From RGIG1828 sp045546535 (lineage in GTDB: Bacteria; Bacillota; Clostridia; UMGS1810): a stretch of 11,813 bases of DNA. The translations under genes were made by a program, and so were the position numbers. The stretch lies in NCBI GenBank assembly GCA_045546535.1, contig JAZQDA010000004.1, forward strand, positions 1 to 11,813. The letters are read 5' to 3'. Under the pieces are notes generated by a model, which searched no databases, was not told where the DNA came from, and worked only from the letters and a program-made list of their open reading frames with translations. This document shows, piece after piece, positions 5,988 to 11,813 of this stretch (the stretch's first letter is position 1; each line of letters begins with the position of its first letter).

Positions 5988-8255
5988 TTATAATTTCTTT
6001 GTTAAATTTACTTTTATACCGCCTTTTTCGGTATATACATTTATCTCATCTCCGCTTATGGAATCGGAGGTAAGAATAATCTCGCTTATTGGGTCTTCTA
6101 TGCTCTTTTGGATTTCGCGCCTTATAGGTCTTGCTCCGTAGCGTGAATTATAAGAACTTTCAACTATCTTTTCTTTTGCGTCTTTTGTTATTCTTAAGAC
6201 AGCACCGAGCGCAGAAACATTTGAATATACCCTTTCGAGCATAAGGTCTGCAATAAGTATGAGTTCTTCTTTTGTGAGGGGACTGAATTCAATTATTTCG
6301 TCTACCCTATTTAAAAATTCGGGGCGGAATATTTCTTTTAAGGTTTTTTCAATTCTCGCACTTATTGCGTTATCCTCTGTTTTAAAACCTAGTCCTTGAG
6401 CAGAGCCTACAGATGTACCTGCGTTTGAGGTCATTATGATTATTGTATTTTCAAAACTTACCTTTCTGCCCTGAGAGTCGGTTATACGACCGTCATCTAA
6501 AATCTGCAGGAATATGTTGAAAACATCAGCGTGTGCCTTTTCTATTTCATCTAAAAGGATAACGCTGTACGGGTGGCGGCGCACTTTTTCGGTCAGTTGC
6601 CCTGCTTCGTCATAGCCAACATATCCGGGAGGTGAGCCTATGATTTTGGAAACAGAATGCTTTTCCATATATTCGCTCATATCAATGCGGATAAGTGCGT
6701 TTTCATCATTAAAAAGGCTCTGGGCAAGTGCTTTTACAAGTTCTGTTTTACCCACGCCCGTAGGACCTACGAAAATAAATGAAACAGGCCTTTTTTTGCC
6801 TACGGAAAGTGCACGATTTCGTCTTATTGCCCTTGAAACTGCCTCTACTGCTTTTTCCTGACCTATTATTCTTTTGTGAAGGCTTGACTCAAGCGACAAA
6901 AGTTTTTCTTTGTCAGTTTCTGTGATGTTTTTAACGGGAATTCCCGTCCACAGTTCTATAACAGATGCGACATCGGATACAGTGAGTTTTGTTGTTTTCT
7001 GCTGTGCTCTCAGGTTAGAAAGTTCCCCCTCGAGACGAAGTTTATCGCTTTTCAATTTTGCTATCTGTTCATACTCGGTATTTTCCGTGTCTGATTCCAA
7101 AAGTTCAAGTTTTCCCGAAACTGAAGATATGTCTGATTTCAATTTAAGGATCCCTTTTGTATAGGGGCTGTCGATATTAAGTCTTGAACATGCCTCGTCT
7201 ATAACATCTATCGCTTTATCGGGGAAAAAGCGGTCATTTATATATCTGCCCGAAAGCGAAACTGCATCGCATATAACCGCATCGTCTATTGTAACGCTGT
7301 GGTAGTCTTCGTAATACTCTTTTATTCCCTTTATAATTTCAATCGTTTCTTCCTCAGAGGGTTCTTCTATCAACACACTCTGAAAACGGCGCTCGAGTGC
7401 CGCGTCTTTTTCTATAAACTTTCTGTATTCTTCAACTGTTGTTGCACCGATTACCTGAATTTCGCCCTTTGAAAGTGCAGGTTTAAGGATATTTGCAGCG
7501 TTCATAGCACCGTCTGCATCTCCCGCTTTTACAATTGAGTGAATTTCGTCTATAACAAGGATTACATTACCCTTTTTAGCCTCTTCAACGATATTTTTAA
7601 GTCGGCTTTCAAACTGACCTCTGTACTGTGTACCTGCCACAATTCCCGCCATATCAAGAAGATATACATCGGCGCCGTTTAATTTTTCGGGCACATCGCC
7701 GTCTGCTATTCTCTGCGCTATACCCTCTGCAATAGCGGTTTTACCAACGCCGGGAGCACCTAAAAGTACAGGGTTATTTTTAGAACGTCTGTTGAGTATT
7801 TGAATTGCTCTTTCAATTTCTTTTTCTCTGCCGATAACTCTATCAAGAAGAGAATTCTTTGCTTTCTGAGTGAGGTTAACACCGAAATTTTCAAGGCATT
7901 TTTTCTTTTTCTGTTCTTTTTTCATCGAGTTTTTTGCGTTTTTATCATTTATGGGAATACGCATTTCGCCGTCTTCCCCATCATCTGACATTGGTTCCAT
8001 AATATTTCCTGCACCGAAAATATCAGCAAATGCATCGTGCAAATCGCCGTTTTCAACCATATCGGTCATACTGTCAACCATCTGCTTTAATTCTTCAGGG
8101 TCGATTGAAAACTGTTCAGCAAGTTGATTTATCGGAGTGATGCCTGAATTTATTGCACAAGAAAGACAATAGCCTTCATTTATTATTTTTTTGCCGTCAG
8201 ATTTGCTTACAAAAACAACGGCTGGATTTTTATTACATATGGAGCAAAGTTTCAT
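5988..8255 (-). CDS. clpE: ClpE-type AAA+ ATPase, Clp protease unfoldase subunit
   Basis: The 755-aa product is a Clp/Hsp100 ATPase that unfolds proteins, normally for ClpP. The N-terminus is a ClpE-like zinc finger (C4-x2-C7 and C30-x2-C33) rather than the ClpC N-repeat domain, followed by an acidic linker to about 125. AAA module 1 has Walker A GAPGVGKT (166-173) and Walker B with D236-E237. A short coiled middle domain lies at about 365-422, as in ClpC/ClpE. AAA module 2 has Walker A GPTGVGKT (497-504) and Walker B with D569-E570. The loop QGLGF (620-624) supplies the LGF tripeptide for ClpP docking. It is slightly longer than the roughly 700-aa Bacillus ClpE. No mcsA, mcsB or ctsR gene is adjacent and no CtsR box is seen upstream. 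ATG 8255 follows AAAGGA. Confidence 0.88.
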   Translation of the reverse strand: MKLCSICNKNPAVVFVSKSDGKKIINEGYCLSCAINSGITPINQLAEQFSIDPEELKQMVDSMTDMVENGDLHDAFADIFGAGNIMEPMSDDGEDGEMRIPINDKNAKNSMKKEQKKKKCLENFGVNLTQKAKNSLLDRVIGREKEIERAIQILNRRSKNNPVLLGAPGVGKTAIAEGIAQRIADGDVPEKLNGADVYLLDMAGIVAGTQYRGQFESRLKNIVEEAKKGNVILVIDEIHSIVKAGDADGAMNAANILKPALSKGEIQVIGATTVEEYRKFIEKDAALERRFQSVLIEEPSEEETIEIIKGIKEYYEDYHSVTIDDAVICDAVSLSGRYINDRFFPDKAIDVIDEACSRLNIDSPYTKGILKLKSDISSVSGKLELLESDTENTEYEQIAKLKSDKLRLEGELSNLRAQQKTTKLTVSDVASVIELWTGIPVKNITETDKEKLLSLESSLHKRIIGQEKAVEAVSRAIRRNRALSVGKKRPVSFIFVGPTGVGKTELVKALAQSLFNDENALIRIDMSEYMEKHSVSKIIGSPPGYVGYDEAGQLTEKVRRHPYSVILLDEIEKAHADVFNIFLQILDDGRITDSQGRKVSFENTIIIMTSNAGTSVGSAQGLGFKTEDNAISARIEKTLKEIFRPEFLNRVDEIIEFSPLTKEELILIADLMLERVYSNVSALGAVLRITKDAKEKIVESSYNSRYGARPIRREIQKSIEDPISEIILTSDSISGDEINVYTEKGGIKVNLTKKL

Positions 8256-8293
8256 TTAACTGTCCTTTCCTTTCGGATTTTCTATATTTAATA

Positions 8294-8325
8294 TATATGT
8301 TAATCAGTTTGCTGATACACATATA
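8294..8325. promoter_or_regulatory. 14-bp dyad on the clpE transcription start
   Basis: TATATGTTAATCAG (8294-8307) and CTGATACACATATA (8312-8325) match as inverted arms at 12 of 14 positions around TTTG. The predicted transcription start (near 8318) falls inside and the right arm touches the -10. It could be a repressor operator or a hairpin at the 5' end of the mRNA. It is neither the CtsR direct repeat nor the CIRCE element. Confidence 0.5.
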
Positions 8326-8352
8326 GTATACCATAAATAATATATATTTCAA
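8325..8352 (-). promoter_or_regulatory. Sigma-A promoter for clpE
   Basis: Minus strand TTGAAA (8352-8347), 16-bp spacer, TATACT (8330-8325) preceded by TGG, an extended -10. The leader to ATG 8255 is about 63 nt. Confidence 0.75.
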
Positions 8353-8374
8353 TGTTTAAAATAGACAAATATAG

Positions 8375-8409
8375 AAAAACAGACAGTTTTGGGTATGCAA
8401 AACTGTCTG
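8375..8409 (-). terminator. Intrinsic terminator of the NhaC-family gene
   Basis: CAAAACTGTCTG (8398-8409) pairs perfectly over 12 bp with CAGACAGTTTTG (8380-8391) around a 6-nt loop. On the minus strand it is followed by TTTTT (8379-8375). It lies 18 bases after the stop codon at 8428. Confidence 0.9.
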
Positions 8410-8427
8410 TCTGAATTTAAAATATTA

Positions 8428-10059
8428 TTACTCGCTAACTTTTTTTGTTGATGCTTTGATTACAAAGAGAACTGCAATTGTAAGAACTGCAAATATTGGA
8501 AGAACTATAATCCAGTTCTGAACAAAACCTGCAACAACATAGGCTACGAATGAAATACCTGCAACTGTGAGTGCATATGGAAGTTGAGTTGAAACGTGGT
8601 TGATGTGGTTACACTGTGCACCTGCAGATGACATAATTGTTGTATCTGAAATGGGTGAGCAGTGGTCACCGCATACAGAACCTGCAAGACATGCAGACAT
8701 ACCGATGATACCGATTTCGCTTCCTTCGGGGAAGATAGAAAGAACTATAGGAATAAGAATACCAAATGTTCCCCATGATGTTCCTGTTGCAAAAGAAATG
8801 CCGATTGCTACAAGGAAAATGATTGCAGGGAGGAAATTCTGAAGTGATTGTGCATTTGCAAGAGATGCTTCAACAAAAGCATCAGAACCTAAAAGACCTG
8901 TCATGTTCTTAAGAGCAGTTGCTAAAGTAAGAATAAGGATAGCAGGTACCATTGCATTGAAGCCTTTGGGAATACATTCCATTGCTTCTTTGAATGTTAC
9001 TGTTCTTCTTATAAGCATATAGATGATTGTGAAAACAAGGACGATAATTCCGCCCCAGGGAAGACCTACAGTTGCATCAGTATTACCGAATGCACCGATA
9101 AAGTTACCAGCATTTTCTGTGCCGCCCCAGATGTCCACACCGAAGAATCCACCAACATAAAGAAGTGCATAAACACATACACCGATAAGTACAATTACAG
9201 GAAGAATAAGGTCAATTACTTTACCTTTGGAAGAAGATTTTTCTTCGGCTTCAACGCTTATTTCTCCGCTGGTGAAAAGGTCGCCTTTCAGGGCGTTGAG
9301 TTCATGTTTTTTCATCGGGCCGTAATCGAATTTCATAAGTGTGATTGCGATGATAAACACAAATGTGAGAAGTGAATAGAAGTTATAAGGAATTGCTCTT
9401 ATAAAGAGGGAAAGACCTTCGCCCTCGGGAGCATAGGAAGCAACTGCTGCTGCCCATGATGATATAGGAGCAATCATACAAACGGGTGCTGCTGTAGCAT
9501 CGATAAGGTATGCAAGTTTTGCTCTTGAAATATTATTTCTGTCTGTAACAGGTTTCATAACTGAACCTACTGTAAGGCAGTTGAAATAGTCATCGATGAA
9601 GATAAGTACACCGAGAATGAATGTTGCAATTGATGCACCGATTCTTGATTTAATGTTTTTAGATGCCCATGCGCCAAATGCTGCACTTCCACCTGCTTTG
9701 TTGATAAGTGCAACAAGGATACCTAAAACTACGAGGAATACAAAAATTCCTGCTGTTCCTGAAACCGCTGCAACTATACCCTCGTTTAAGAGATTATCCA
9801 TTGCTGCAATAGGTTTAAAGTTAGCAGAGAAAAGCGCTCCTGCAAGTATACCTACAAAGAGTGAACTGTAAACTTCTTTTGTGATAAGTGCCAGAGCGAT
9901 GGCAATTATCGGACCGAGAAGTGACCAGAAAGTTCCATAGTATTTGGAAACTTCTGCTGCGCCGTCATCTGCAAATGCTGCCATAGGAATAAGACAAACC
10001 ATGAGTATGAGAGCAAGTGCAAAAACAAGGCCTGTTTTTCTGAAAGACTGTTTTTTCAT
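8428..10059 (-). CDS. NhaC-family transporter, probable lysine permease
   Basis: The 543-aa product is a polytopic membrane protein of the NhaC superfamily: it has FIDDYFNCLTVG at 154-165 and GDHCSPISDTTIMSSAG at 464-480, both hallmarks of that family. By fold it would be called a Na+/H+ antiporter. However, the transcript begins with a complete lysine riboswitch, and NhaC-type carriers under L-box control have been predicted to be lysine transporters (as for Bacillus YvsH), so lysine uptake is the better inference. Residues 1-30 look like a cleavable signal peptide ending AFA-DD, unusual for a carrier. The start ATG 10059 follows GGAGGAG; the longer in-frame start at 10125 would lie inside the riboswitch terminator and is rejected. 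The specificity has not been tested. Confidence 0.88.
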   Translation of the reverse strand: MKKQSFRKTGLVFALALILMVCLIPMAAFADDGAAEVSKYYGTFWSLLGPIIAIALALITKEVYSSLFVGILAGALFSANFKPIAAMDNLLNEGIVAAVSGTAGIFVFLVVLGILVALINKAGGSAAFGAWASKNIKSRIGASIATFILGVLIFIDDYFNCLTVGSVMKPVTDRNNISRAKLAYLIDATAAPVCMIAPISSWAAAVASYAPEGEGLSLFIRAIPYNFYSLLTFVFIIAITLMKFDYGPMKKHELNALKGDLFTSGEISVEAEEKSSSKGKVIDLILPVIVLIGVCVYALLYVGGFFGVDIWGGTENAGNFIGAFGNTDATVGLPWGGIIVLVFTIIYMLIRRTVTFKEAMECIPKGFNAMVPAILILTLATALKNMTGLLGSDAFVEASLANAQSLQNFLPAIIFLVAIGISFATGTSWGTFGILIPIVLSIFPEGSEIGIIGMSACLAGSVCGDHCSPISDTTIMSSAGAQCNHINHVSTQLPYALTVAGISFVAYVVAGFVQNWIIVLPIFAVLTIAVLFVIKASTKKVSE

Positions 10060-10082
10060 TTTTTCTCCTCCATAAAAATATA

Positions 10083-10117
10083 ATAAAAAATTGCCGCAAC
10101 GAAAGGCGTCACGGCAA
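10083..10117 (-). terminator. Riboswitch terminator (expression platform)
   Basis: On the minus strand TTGCCG-TG-ACG-CCTTT-CGT-TG-CGGCAA (10117-10091) folds as a strong hairpin followed by TTTTTT (10090-10085). It stands between the lysine aptamer and the ribosome site of the NhaC-family gene. Lysine binding is expected to favour it and switch the gene off. I could not trace the competing antiterminator pairing with certainty. Confidence 0.85.
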
Positions 10118-10140
10118 AACGGCAAATTATGCGTTTAGTA

Positions 10141-10310
10141 TGTGATAGCCCTCCACGCGCTTGTGACAGTGTGCAATATATTCTGTTGCACCCCAACCCG
10201 ACAAAGCGGAAACTTTATCAGATTTCGGCAATCTCCCCTTTCGTGCAACGCATTTCCGTGCGTGTGAAACATCACAAAAACACATACTGATGAAGACTGC
10301 GCCTCTATCT
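10141..10310 (-). promoter_or_regulatory. Lysine riboswitch aptamer (L box)
   Basis: Conserved L-box elements appear in order on the minus strand: AGATAGAGGCGC (10310-10299) with TCATCAGTATG after it, AGGGGAGATTGCCGAA (10239-10224), a hairpin GTGCAA/TTGCAC (10191-10186/10176-10171), CTGTCACA (10169-10162) and GGAGGGCTATC (10154-10144). GATAG at the 5' side and CTATC at the 3' side close helix P1. This closely parallels the known lysC leader of Bacillus. The aptamer binds L-lysine and, with the terminator at 10083-10117, should repress the downstream transporter when lysine is abundant. Confidence 0.95.
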
Positions 10311-10317
10311 AACACCG

Positions 10318-10346
10318 ATTATACATTATATGACATATTTAGTCAA
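10318..10346 (-). promoter_or_regulatory. Sigma-A promoter for the riboswitch-transporter transcript
   Basis: Minus strand TTGACT (10346-10341), 17-bp spacer, TATAAT (10323-10318). The start point near 10311 places the L-box at the very 5' end of the RNA, as expected. Confidence 0.88.
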
Positions 10347-10380
10347 GATAAATTTGGAAGCGCATTTCCATTACTTACAT

Positions 10381-10409
10381 TTGATTTTCACCTCCCCTTA
10401 TGGTAACAT
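10381..10409 (+). promoter_or_regulatory. Probable promoter for the LysM-CAP gene
   Basis: TTGATT (10381-10386), 17-bp spacer, TAACAT (10404-10409) with TGG before it as an extended -10. It is divergent from, and about 35 bases away from, the riboswitch promoter. A sporulation-type sigma factor cannot be ruled out. Confidence 0.55.
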
Positions 10410-10443
10410 AAAAAAGACTTCTGTCAAAAAAGGAGGCAGTAAA

Positions 10444-11049
10444 ATGAAAAATACATTAAAAAAATCCATCATTGCATTATCAATCGCCACACTTACGACA
10501 ACCAACGCGTTTGCTTCTGTCCACACTGTTGTAAAAGGCGATACAATGTGGAAAATTTCAAAGCAATATGAAACAGAACTCAAAAAACTTTTAGGCATAA
10601 ACACACATATTAAAAATCCCGAGGTCATATTCCCCGGAGACAAGGTTAACGTTCCCGACAAAGACACAAAAATTTCAAATTACGAAAAAGAAGTGGCAGA
10701 CCTTGTAAACCAGATAAGAAAAGAAAACGGGCTTAAGCCTCTCACTCTCGATGAAAAATTGAGCAGTGTAGCAAGGGAAAAATCACAGGATATGTCGGAT
10801 AACAACTATTTTGACCATACAAGTCCCACCTACGGTTCACCGTTTGATATGATGCAAAAATTCGGTGTTTCTTACAGAAGTGCCGCAGAAAATATTGCAA
10901 AAGGACAAAGAAGTCCCGAGGCGGTTGTAAATGCGTGGATGAATTCATCAGGGCACAGGAAAAATATCCTTTCTCCCTCCTACACTCACATTGGTGTAGG
11001 CTATGTTCAAAAAGGCAATTACTGGACACAGATGTTTATTGGAAAATGA
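10444..11049 (+). CDS. Secreted LysM-CAP (SCP/YkwD-like) domain protein
   Basis: The 201-aa product has a signal peptide (1-24, cut after NAFA or FAS), one LysM peptidoglycan-binding domain (about 27-71, VVKGDTMWKIS ... VIFPGDKVNVP), and a C-terminal CAP domain (about 80-201). The CAP signatures are present: NQIRKENGLKPL, DHTSP with His125, AAENIAKG with Glu149, SGHRKNIL with His171 and GVGYV near the end. Proteins of this plan are cell-wall or spore-coat associated in Firmicutes (YkwD, and SafA-like LysM proteins), but the biochemical role of bacterial CAP domains is poorly known. The start ATG 10444 follows a perfect AAAGGAGG seven bases upstream; a longer in-frame start at 10330 is rejected because it lies ahead of the predicted promoter. 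It is monocistronic, ending at the terminator 11066-11097. Confidence 0.93.
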   Translation: MKNTLKKSIIALSIATLTTTNAFASVHTVVKGDTMWKISKQYETELKKLLGINTHIKNPEVIFPGDKVNVPDKDTKISNYEKEVADLVNQIRKENGLKPLTLDEKLSSVAREKSQDMSDNNYFDHTSPTYGSPFDMMQKFGVSYRSAAENIAKGQRSPEAVVNAWMNSSGHRKNILSPSYTHIGVGYVQKGNYWTQMFIGK

Positions 11050-11065
11050 TGCTGTAAAAGAGGCG

Positions 11066-11097
11066 AAAAGCGTACTGGAAAATCAGTACGCTTTTTT
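11066..11097. terminator. Shared bidirectional terminator
   Basis: AAAAGCGTACTG (11066-11077) pairs perfectly with CAGTACGCTTTT (11084-11095) around a 6-nt loop, with T to 11097. It ends the LysM-CAP transcript and, from the other strand, the convergent small gene. The stop codon of that small gene lies in the stem at 11083-11085. The left arm plus loop recurs at 11678-11695. Confidence 0.88.
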
Positions 11098-11358
11098 ATT
11101 ATGCTTTTTACTTTGATAAATCACATACGGTAACATAACTAATCGATATGGTAAAATTGCAATACTTACAACAATTATAATCGGATAAACTAAAAACTTG
11201 AATTTATGTGCATAGTAAGCCCACCGCTTTGATACAACTACATGTTTCCATTCTCCACACACATCGCACCAGTCCAAATCTTTAGATATAATATACGTCC
11301 ATTTTTTCTGTTTGTTACCGCTTATCTTATTAAAACATTCAAAACAAAACTCTGCCAT
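11083..11358 (-). CDS. Small zinc-ribbon plus transmembrane protein
   Basis: The 91-aa product has two CxxC pairs, C6/C9 (FCFECFNK) and C29/C32 (DWCDVCGEWKHVV), which should hold one zinc ion, followed by a hydrophobic segment at about 57-80 and a basic tail. The CxxC...CxxCGEWK part resembles small proteins seen near repressors in clostridial prophages and mobile elements (from memory, not searched). The start ATG 11358 follows AAAAGGGGGTGAT; the longer frame to 11424 would start upstream of the promoter -10 and is rejected. The last codons (N-K-K-A-Y-stop) are read from the terminator hairpin. It is divergent from the regulator at 11444, with its own consensus promoter. Function unknown. 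Confidence 0.75.
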   Translation of the reverse strand: MAEFCFECFNKISGNKQKKWTYIISKDLDWCDVCGEWKHVVVSKRWAYYAHKFKFLVYPIIIVVSIAILPYRLVMLPYVIYQSKKHNKKAY

Positions 11359-11379
11359 TAAATCACCCCCTTTTATTAT

Positions 11380-11408
11380 ATTATAGGTCAATTTAACCAT
11401 AATTTCAA
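11380..11408 (-). promoter_or_regulatory. Sigma-A promoter for the zinc-ribbon gene
   Basis: Minus strand TTGAAA (11408-11403), 17-bp spacer, TATAAT (11385-11380). Next to it the dyad AATTTC-N6-GAAATT (11401-11406/11413-11418) overlaps the -35 and could be an operator for the divergent regulator. I see no equally clear promoter for the plus strand; CATAAT at 11422-11427 is a candidate -10 only. Confidence 0.75.
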
Positions 11409-11443
11409 TAGGGAAATTTGCCATAATATAGGTGGTGATATTT

Positions 11444-11662
11444 ATGAGCAGATTAAAAGAACTTCGAATTGAAAAAGGTTATACGCAGATAAAAATGCAG
11501 ATGCTTACAGGCATTGACCAGAGTGATTATTCAAAACTTGAAAGTGGCAAAAGATATTTCACATTTGAGCAGTGCAGAAAGTTGGCAATAGCACTTGATA
11601 CAAGCATGGATTATCTCGCAGGTTTAACCGACGAAAAAGCACCGTACAAAAGAACAAAGTAA
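11444..11662 (+). CDS. Cro/CI-type (XRE) helix-turn-helix regulator
   Basis: The 72-aa product is almost entirely one HTH_3 domain: MSRLKELRIEKGYTQ, then IDQSDYSKLESGKR as the recognition-helix region and CRKLAIALDTSMDYLAGL as the closing helices. It lacks any additional sensing or catalytic domain, so it is a minimal repressor or activator. The start ATG 11444 follows GGTGGTGAT; GTG 11432 is rejected because it lies within that ribosome site. It is divergent from the zinc-ribbon membrane protein, with an 85-bp shared intergenic region that carries a dyad, which suggests autoregulation and control of the partner. Such pairs are typical of mobile-element or prophage remnants. Confidence 0.88.
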   Translation: MSRLKELRIEKGYTQIKMQMLTGIDQSDYSKLESGKRYFTFEQCRKLAIALDTSMDYLAGLTDEKAPYKRTK

Positions 11663-11677
11663 ATGTGGCACAATATA

Positions 11678-11695
11678 AAAAGCGTACTGGAAAAT
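11678..11695 (+). repeat. Left half of a terminator, duplicated from 11066-11083
   Basis: AAAAGCGTACTGGAAAAT is identical to 11066-11083, that is the left stem arm and loop of the intact terminator. The right arm is missing: the sequence changes to GAACAGGTCC, which looks like an insertion-sequence end. It probably was the terminator of the HTH gene. Confidence 0.8.
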
Positions 11696-11734
11696 GAACA
11701 GGTCCAGTAAAAACGGACAATGGAAAAAAAGAGT

Positions 11735-11777
11735 CCCCTATGGTAGAATATAATAAACTACCATAGGGGGATTTTTT
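11735..11777 (+). terminator. Hairpin with T-run before the IS reading frame
   Basis: CCCCTATGGTAG (11735-11746) pairs perfectly with CTACCATAGGGG (11758-11769), followed by TTTTTT (11772-11777). It would stop transcription entering the IS from outside. Its right arm AGGGGG (11765-11770) is also the ribosome site of the frame starting at 11778, and TATAAT (11749-11754) is in the loop. Confidence 0.75.
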
Positions 11778-11813
11778 ATGCCAAGAGAATATAGAAATAT
11801 AAAAGAATACGAA
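11778..11813 (+). CDS. IS3-family OrfA-like protein, 5' end only
   Basis: Only 12 codons are inside the window (MPREYRNIKEYE). From memory this resembles the start of IS3-type helix-turn-helix OrfA proteins in Clostridia, which bind the IS ends and are extended by frameshift into the OrfB integrase. The start ATG is seven bases after AGGGGG. The IS-like end and the hairpin upstream agree with this, but 12 residues are not enough to prove it. Confidence 0.5.
   Translation, partial: MPREYRNIKEYE

Larger units (their letters stand above)
11695..11813 (+). mobile_element. Left end of a probable IS3-family insertion sequence
   Basis: From 11695 the sequence TGAACAGGTCCAGTAAAAAC followed by GGACA resembles IS3-family terminal repeats: a TG tip, a CC cluster about nine bases in, and GGACA near base 24, much as in the IS150 group. 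A hairpin and then a reading frame of transposase-OrfA type follow. The element runs out of the window, so the right end and target duplication are not visible. The exact boundary could be off by a few bases. Confidence 0.6.

Noticed and set aside
5941..5990. Terminator after clpE
   Set aside because: AATTA-TCGCG-TAATT followed by TTTTT on the minus strand has a stem of only five A/T pairs, too weak to call; read-through toward the MFS gene is possible.
8256..8420. CtsR or CIRCE operator upstream of clpE
   Set aside because: I looked for GGTCAAA-type direct repeats and for TTAGCACTC-N9-GAGTGCTAA and found neither; only the unrelated dyad at 8294-8325 is present.
10127..10315. Minus-strand open frame of 62 codons upstream of the NhaC-family gene
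   Set aside because: It is entirely inside the lysine riboswitch, with no Shine-Dalgarno; the conserved L-box bases explain the sequence.

Overview
The window looks like a chromosomal segment from a low-GC Clostridia-type Firmicute. The evidence is its AT-rich intergenic DNA, strong AGGAGG or AGGGGG Shine-Dalgarno sequences, sigma-A-type promoters, many intrinsic terminators, a TmcAL (YlbM) gene, a ClpE-type chaperone, an L-box lysine riboswitch and a CAP-domain secreted protein. The genus cannot be set from the sequence alone.

Layout. Positions 1-451 carry no convincing protein gene. They are a mosaic of hairpins, tRNA-Lys fragments and two identical 52-bp copies of a terminator joined to a tRNA 3' end. 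A complete tRNA-Lys(CTT) follows at 453-525 on the minus strand. It is transcribed from a promoter that interleaves face to face with the promoter of tmcAL (611-1759, plus). An unrecognised protein (1806-2543, plus) starts directly after the tmcAL terminator. It meets, with one base between, a minus-strand operon cysK-mnmA (4507 down to 2545) driven by a consensus promoter. Further minus-strand genes encode an MFS transporter (4623-5888), a ClpE-like zinc-finger AAA+ unfoldase (5988-8255) and an NhaC-family membrane transporter (8428-10059). The last is preceded by a complete lysine riboswitch with its terminator (about 10083-10310), so it is better read as a lysine transporter than as a housekeeping Na+/H+ antiporter. 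Divergent from it is a secreted LysM-CAP protein (10444-11049).

The right end is accessory. A small zinc-ribbon membrane protein (11083-11358, minus) is divergent from a Cro/CI-type regulator (11444-11662, plus). The left end of a probable IS3-family insertion sequence begins near 11695 and the window stops 12 codons into its first reading frame. The IS seems to have entered the loop of a terminator hairpin whose intact twin lies at 11066-11095.

Functional threads. Several genes concern tRNA: tRNA-Lys, TmcAL, which acetylates the wobble cytidine of elongator tRNA-Met, and MnmA, which thiolates the wobble uridine of Lys, Glu and Gln tRNAs. CysK makes the cysteine that ultimately supplies MnmA's sulfur. 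The most unusual signals are non-coding: the tRNA-remnant palindrome mosaic, the interleaved bidirectional promoter, two starts where the 3' arm of a terminator doubles as the Shine-Dalgarno with TATAAT in the hairpin loop, a dyad on the clpE transcription start, and the IS-in-terminator junction.
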